From: Spirochaetaceae bacterium
GTDB lineage: Bacteria; Spirochaetota; Spirochaetia; Treponematales; Breznakiellaceae
DNA length: 6,901 nucleotides
Assembly: GCA_031257995.1 (NCBI GenBank)
Contig: JAIRNN010000345.1
Coordinates: 1-6,901, forward strand
Direction: 5' to 3'
In this document: one piece after another, positions 5,752-6,901 of the stretch
Layout: every line of letters starts with the position of its first letter
How positions within the stretch are numbered: position 1 is the first letter of the stretch
Notes under the pieces: generated by a model
Told to the model about the DNA's origin: nothing
Database searches by the model: none
Seen by the model: the letters and a program-made list of their open reading frames with translations, nothing else
Position numbers and translations under genes: made by a program

Positions 5752-5763
5752 AAATAAAAAATA

Positions 5764-6043
5764 GTGAGGCTGTTTCAAAACATCAAGAGAACATTGGAAC
5801 AACCGTATTTACAGCGAACCTTCATAAGAATTTAACCGCAAAGGCGAATAAAGCGCAGAAGGTCTTTTCAGATAGGCACGCGCCCTACCACCAATCTGTC
5901 TGTTTAGCCAATCTTCAATACCGCCTGTGAAACGACAGACTACCTAATCAATGCGCCTCTATCCTTATTCGCCTTCGCGGTTATCCCTTCCACTTTGTCA
6001 ACTGACAGAAACACCCCAATACGAACGGTTTTGAAACAGGCTC
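5764..6043. mobile_element. Second MITE-like element, about 280 bp
   Basis: The ends GAGGCTGTTTCAAAAC (5766-5781) and GTTTTGAAACAGGCTC (6028-6043) are reverse complements over 16 bp with one mismatch, and the GAG...CTGTTTCAAAAC form is like many insertion-sequence ends. The interior has no transposase frame but contains the inverted pair 5833-5851 / 5965-5983. Flanking TA dinucleotides at 5762-5763 and 6044-6045 could be a target duplication, but the exact ends are ambiguous because AATA/TATT continues the symmetry outward. It sits between the truncated-looking WYL gene and the stop codon of the reductase remnant. Confidence 0.6.
5833..5983. repeat. Internal inverted pair of the second MITE-like element
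   Basis: TAACCGCAAAGGCGAATAA (5833-5851) and the reverse complement of 5965-5983 (TAACCGCGAAGGCGAATAA) match at 18 of 19 positions. With the terminal repeats it would let the whole element fold into a long imperfect stem. The core word is shared with the first element at 4335-4416. Confidence 0.7.
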
Positions 6044-6048
6044 TATTG

Positions 6049-6380
6049 TCATCCATTTTTCCTCCTGTTCATAACGGTTCTCGCCATTCTTGCCAGCGCT
6101 CTTGTAACCGGCCCCTCCAAGTCTTTCTGCACAAGTTTAAATGTATCTCGTATTTTGATTCCCCGCGGACATTTCTTTTCGCATTGTCCGCAATTCAAAC
6201 AGGTACTTATCCAATGCAGTTTTTCATCTTTCGTTTGTATACAGGAATTTATCATATGTATCATTCTCGATTCGAGTTTGGAGGAAATATGATAGTTGTT
6301 CAGGTTTAGGAACGCCTGAGGAATATTGATACCTGCCGGGCAAGGCACAATACGCGCAACCTGCACCCCCGCGCCGAAAA
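6049..6380 (-). pseudogene. 3' remnant of an iron-sulfur aldo/keto reductase
   Basis: The minus-strand frame ending at the TGA at 6049-6051 encodes PCPAGINIPQAFLNLNNYH and, further on, CLNCGQCEKKCPRGIKIRD and DLEGPVTRALARMAR. This matches the 4Fe-4S ferredoxin-like C-terminal region of the aldo/keto reductase family that carries two CxxCxxCxxxCP clusters. The second cluster is complete (C-x2-C-x2-C-x3-CP). The first is broken: GCAYC is in one frame and PCPAGI in another, with 4 nt (6343-6346) where the family pattern needs 6, so 2 nt have been lost. The whole catalytic barrel, normally about 250 residues before this point, is missing, and plus-strand sequence of another gene begins at 6401. 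Confidence 0.75.
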
Positions 6381-6400
6381 CAATTCCGAAATTGGAATTG
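6381..6400. repeat. Perfect 7-bp hairpin at a gene-remnant junction
   Basis: CAATTCC (6381-6387), loop GAAATT (6388-6393) and GGAATTG (6394-6400) form a perfect inverted repeat. It lies exactly between the last recognisable part of the minus-strand reductase remnant and the first recognisable codon of the plus-strand remnant. Confidence 0.8.
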
Positions 6401-6688
6401 GACAACTCGATTATCCGCCAAATTACCGTTCATTTTCGGGACGCGGGCAGCGACCGCAGGGGCAAACCCGCCCATGCTCACGGCGTTGAATTGCGGCGGG
6501 CCATTCTGGACAATCCGCCTCAATCGGTGGAGGACTTGACCAAATCGGCTTTTGACACGGCAAGCCCCTACACCTTCAAATTCGATGAGGCGGAACGGGG
6601 GAAGGCTTTATATATTTGTCCGTGCTGGGAAAACAGCAGAGGGGAGAAGGGGCCTTTTGGGAAAATTGTAAAGGCGATTGTTCCATAA
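6401..6688 (+). pseudogene. 3' remnant of an uncharacterised protein gene
   Basis: The frame from 6401 to the TAA at 6686-6688 encodes about 95 residues with the order IIRQITVHFRDAGS, GKPAHAHGVELR, AILDNPPQSVEDLTKSAFD, TFKFDEAERGKALYICPCW, ENSRGEKGPFGKIVKAIVP. From memory this resembles the C-terminal beta-sandwich (fibronectin III-like) part of a family of roughly 200-residue proteins of unknown function seen in treponemes and gut Bacteroidetes. The start codon, ribosome site and N-terminal half are absent, and the frame simply runs in from the hairpin junction, so it is called a truncated remnant. An open frame from an ATG at 6326 exists but reads through antisense reductase sequence. Confidence 0.65.
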
Positions 6689-6901
6689 ATAAAAACATGG
6701 ATAAAGAGCATGATCCCGCGCCCGTCATCCGTCCATGAACGGCGGGCGGTTGTTAATGGGGCAAAATAATTTTTAATTATGGGAGTCTCTTTCAAAACTC
6801 AACAAACGAAGTATTGAAGGAACTTCAGGGCAGCCGGACAGACAACTGCCGGCATGAGCACAAAGGAAACTTTCTTATACCCTTTCACATATACCGCTTT
6901 C
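6689..6901. other. Gene-free end of window with two hairpins and a repeat end
   Basis: No supported gene. A bulged hairpin, CGCCCG...CCGT / ACGG-CGGGCG (6719-6748), follows the plus-strand remnant but has no T-run. GAGTCTCTTTCAAAAC (6783-6798) matches the left end of the second MITE-like element at 14 of 16 bases and has the same orientation, so a related element may start here and run off the window. A second hairpin, GCCGG-a-CAG / CTGCCGGC (6833-6853), lies inside it. A frame starting within that stretch is open to the edge but is not recognisable. Confidence 0.45.

Overview
This is a low-gene-density accessory stretch from a bacterial chromosome of mixed base composition. The best guess for the host is a Treponema-like spirochaete. 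That rests on remembered resemblance of three things to families common in host-associated treponemes: the coiled-coil PD-(D/E)XK protein, the YafY-type WYL regulator, and the C-terminal fragment of a surface-type protein at 6401-6688. No rRNA or other phylogenetic marker is present, so the assignment is tentative.

Left part, 1-1219. A gene-free GC-rich segment holds a triple-hairpin repeat (217-308) and a long inverted repeat (46-108). A short decayed copy of the clpC N-domain coding sequence (379-454) follows. Next to it is an intact minus-strand gene (457-1167) for a coiled-coil protein with a restriction-endonuclease-type motif, with its own consensus-like promoter and Shine-Dalgarno site.

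Centre, 1269-3881. One large intact minus-strand gene encodes a ClpC-type AAA+ unfoldase of 858 residues. It has two ATPase modules, a short middle domain and an LGF ClpP-docking tripeptide. Its promoter lies so close to the start codon that the mRNA is predicted to be leaderless. No clpP, ctsR or mcsAB is in the window.

Right part, 3882-6901. This is a mosaic of small and broken elements: a possible 59-residue membrane protein (4073-4252), a roughly 250-bp MITE-like element with an 8-bp target duplication (4303-4567), and a consensus sigma-70 promoter followed about 110 nt later by a terminator-like hairpin (possible small RNA, 4613-4748). A WYL-domain regulator that looks C-terminally short (5005-5751) follows, then a second MITE-like element (5764-6043). 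Last come two gene remnants on opposite strands, joined head to head at a perfect 7-bp hairpin: the 3' part of an iron-sulfur aldo/keto reductase (minus) and the 3' part of an uncharacterised protein gene (plus).

The intact genes do not form an evident pathway. The dominant theme is genome decay and small non-autonomous repeats around a housekeeping clpC. I see no CRISPR array, tRNA, rRNA, transposase gene or recognisable defence system. The coiled-coil nuclease-like gene downstream of clpC is the only candidate for an uncharacterised activity.
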